Assembly (NCBI GenBank): GCA_019749805.1
Contig: JAIEPH010000106.1
Span: forward strand, 1 to 32,450
Direction: 5' to 3'
Source of the DNA: Mycobacteriaceae bacterium
GTDB taxonomy: Bacteria; Actinomycetota; Actinomycetes; Mycobacteriales; Mycobacteriaceae
Length of the DNA: 32,450 nt
This document shows, one piece after another, positions 31,866 to 32,450 of the stretch. Positions within the stretch are counted from its first letter, which is position 1; every line of letters starts with the position of its first letter. A model generated the notes under the pieces. That model was not told the DNA's origin. It made no database searches and was given only the letters and a program-made list of their open reading frames with translations. A program made the position numbers and the translations under genes.

Positions 31866-32450
31866 GGCTCTTCCGGTTTTAGAGTGGATCGATCTGCCGT
31901 GTGCGAGATGTGGTGGTCGAAGTAGGCCAGAAAGTCGTGGCGGCGGCGCCATAGGGTGCGGCCAAAGCTGGGCCAGTTCCTCGAGGCCAGCGGGAACGCC
32001 GCGGCGCAGCGAGTCGATGATCGAGGCGAGTATGGTTCTGCCGCGGCGGCCGGTCGGGGTGGGGTGTAGGCGGCGATGATGCGCTGGTAGATGCTCCACG
32101 TGACGACGGCGGCGAGGTGGTCGTCGTCGGCGAATACCGTGCTGAGCCGGGCTTGTTGGGGGTTGCTGAGCAGAGGCCAGCGGGTGCGCAGGGTGCGGCG
32201 CACCCCGTAGAGCGGATCTCCGCTGCGGCCGCGATGGCCGCAGGTCTGGTGCTGGAGACGTTGGCGGCACAGGTCCAACTTCGTGCCGGCCAGGGCGACG
32301 ACGTGGAAGGGATTCATCACCGTCGTGGCCTCGGGCAGCTGGTCGGTCGCGGCCTTCTTGTAGCCCGCCAGTAATACTGGCAACCCGCCATATTCGATCC
32401 CGCCGTATTCCTCTCCACAAGGAGCAGCGCATGCGGGAGATATTTGGCAG
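31866..32450 (-). mobile_element. ISL3-family insertion sequence, decayed, running off the right edge
   Basis: GGCTCTTCCGGTTTTAGAGT at 31866 is a typical ISL3-family terminal inverted repeat. The adjoining minus-strand sequence encodes an ISL3 transposase. The other end lies beyond the window. Confidence 0.7.
31895..32450 (-). pseudogene. ISL3-family transposase, frameshifted and missing its C-terminus
   Basis: The main frame reads GYKKAATDQLPEATTVMNPF, then HVVALAGTKLDLCRQRLQ and GHRGRSGDPLYGVRRTL, all characteristic of ISL3 transposases. Near 32050 the match moves to another frame (ILASIIDSLRRGVPAGLEEL), and near 31970 it returns (FGRTLWRRRHDFLAYFD). The usual GPTEAINGRLEHLR end is replaced by unrelated residues right before the terminal repeat. 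At least two indels and a 3' deletion make it non-functional. Confidence 0.7.

Overview
The window is high-GC actinobacterial DNA and almost certainly mycobacterial, probably a plasmid or genomic island. The evidence is a run of genes in the order I remember for M. tuberculosis Rv0846c-Rv0849 (multicopper oxidase MmcO, LpqS, CysK2, MFS transporter). An LdtMt1-like L,D-transpeptidase, a BlaI/M56 pair like Rv1846c/Rv1845c and an MPT63-like gene add to this. Both edges are insertion sequences: an IS3-family (IS6110-like) end at the left and a decayed ISL3-family element at the right. All family comparisons are from memory; no search was run.

Left part (1-12.9 kb). A response regulator/histidine kinase operon runs leftward, and the kinase is cut at its 3' end by the IS3 element. 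Rightward genes follow: a small membrane protein coupled to a first cysK2, mmcO (with a one-base frameshift in its Tat signal), lpqS, a second cysK2 coupled to an MFS transporter, a small secreted protein, an L,D-transpeptidase, and blaI plus an M56 protease. A PASTA-like secreted protein lies on the minus strand.

Middle part (12.9-22.5 kb). This is a copper-handling zone with many broken genes. It holds an 18-Cys cytosolic copper storage protein, a copZ chaperone, remnants of a CopB-type ATPase and of a CsoR/RicR repressor, and an MPT63-like gene broken by an in-frame stop. A leftward operon with two CsoR-type operators encodes copZ, a membrane-anchored His-rich exported protein, copA, a DHA2 MFS transporter and a carboxymuconolactone-decarboxylase-fold protein.

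Right part (22.8-32.4 kb). A tightly coupled leftward operon encodes a reduced complex I: NuoA, a NuoB/NuoD-like fusion, then NuoH, J, K, L, M and N. There is no NuoE, F, G, C or I. The fusion lacks the NuoB cluster cysteines and carries a Met-Asp-His pentapeptide array where the two halves join. NuoJ is extremely Met-rich. NuoH and NuoN have lost residues normally needed for quinone coupling and proton transfer, while NuoK, L and most of NuoM keep theirs. I consider this the most novel system here: a complex I-derived ion-translocating module that seems to have traded its redox arm for a metal-binding one, inside a copper island.

Several promoters share a TACTACRTA-type dyad (10.1, 10.6, 16.1 and 31.3 kb, with related dyads at 6.8 and 15.85 kb). 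This suggests a local regulon, probably of the BlaI-type repressor, covering exported proteins.
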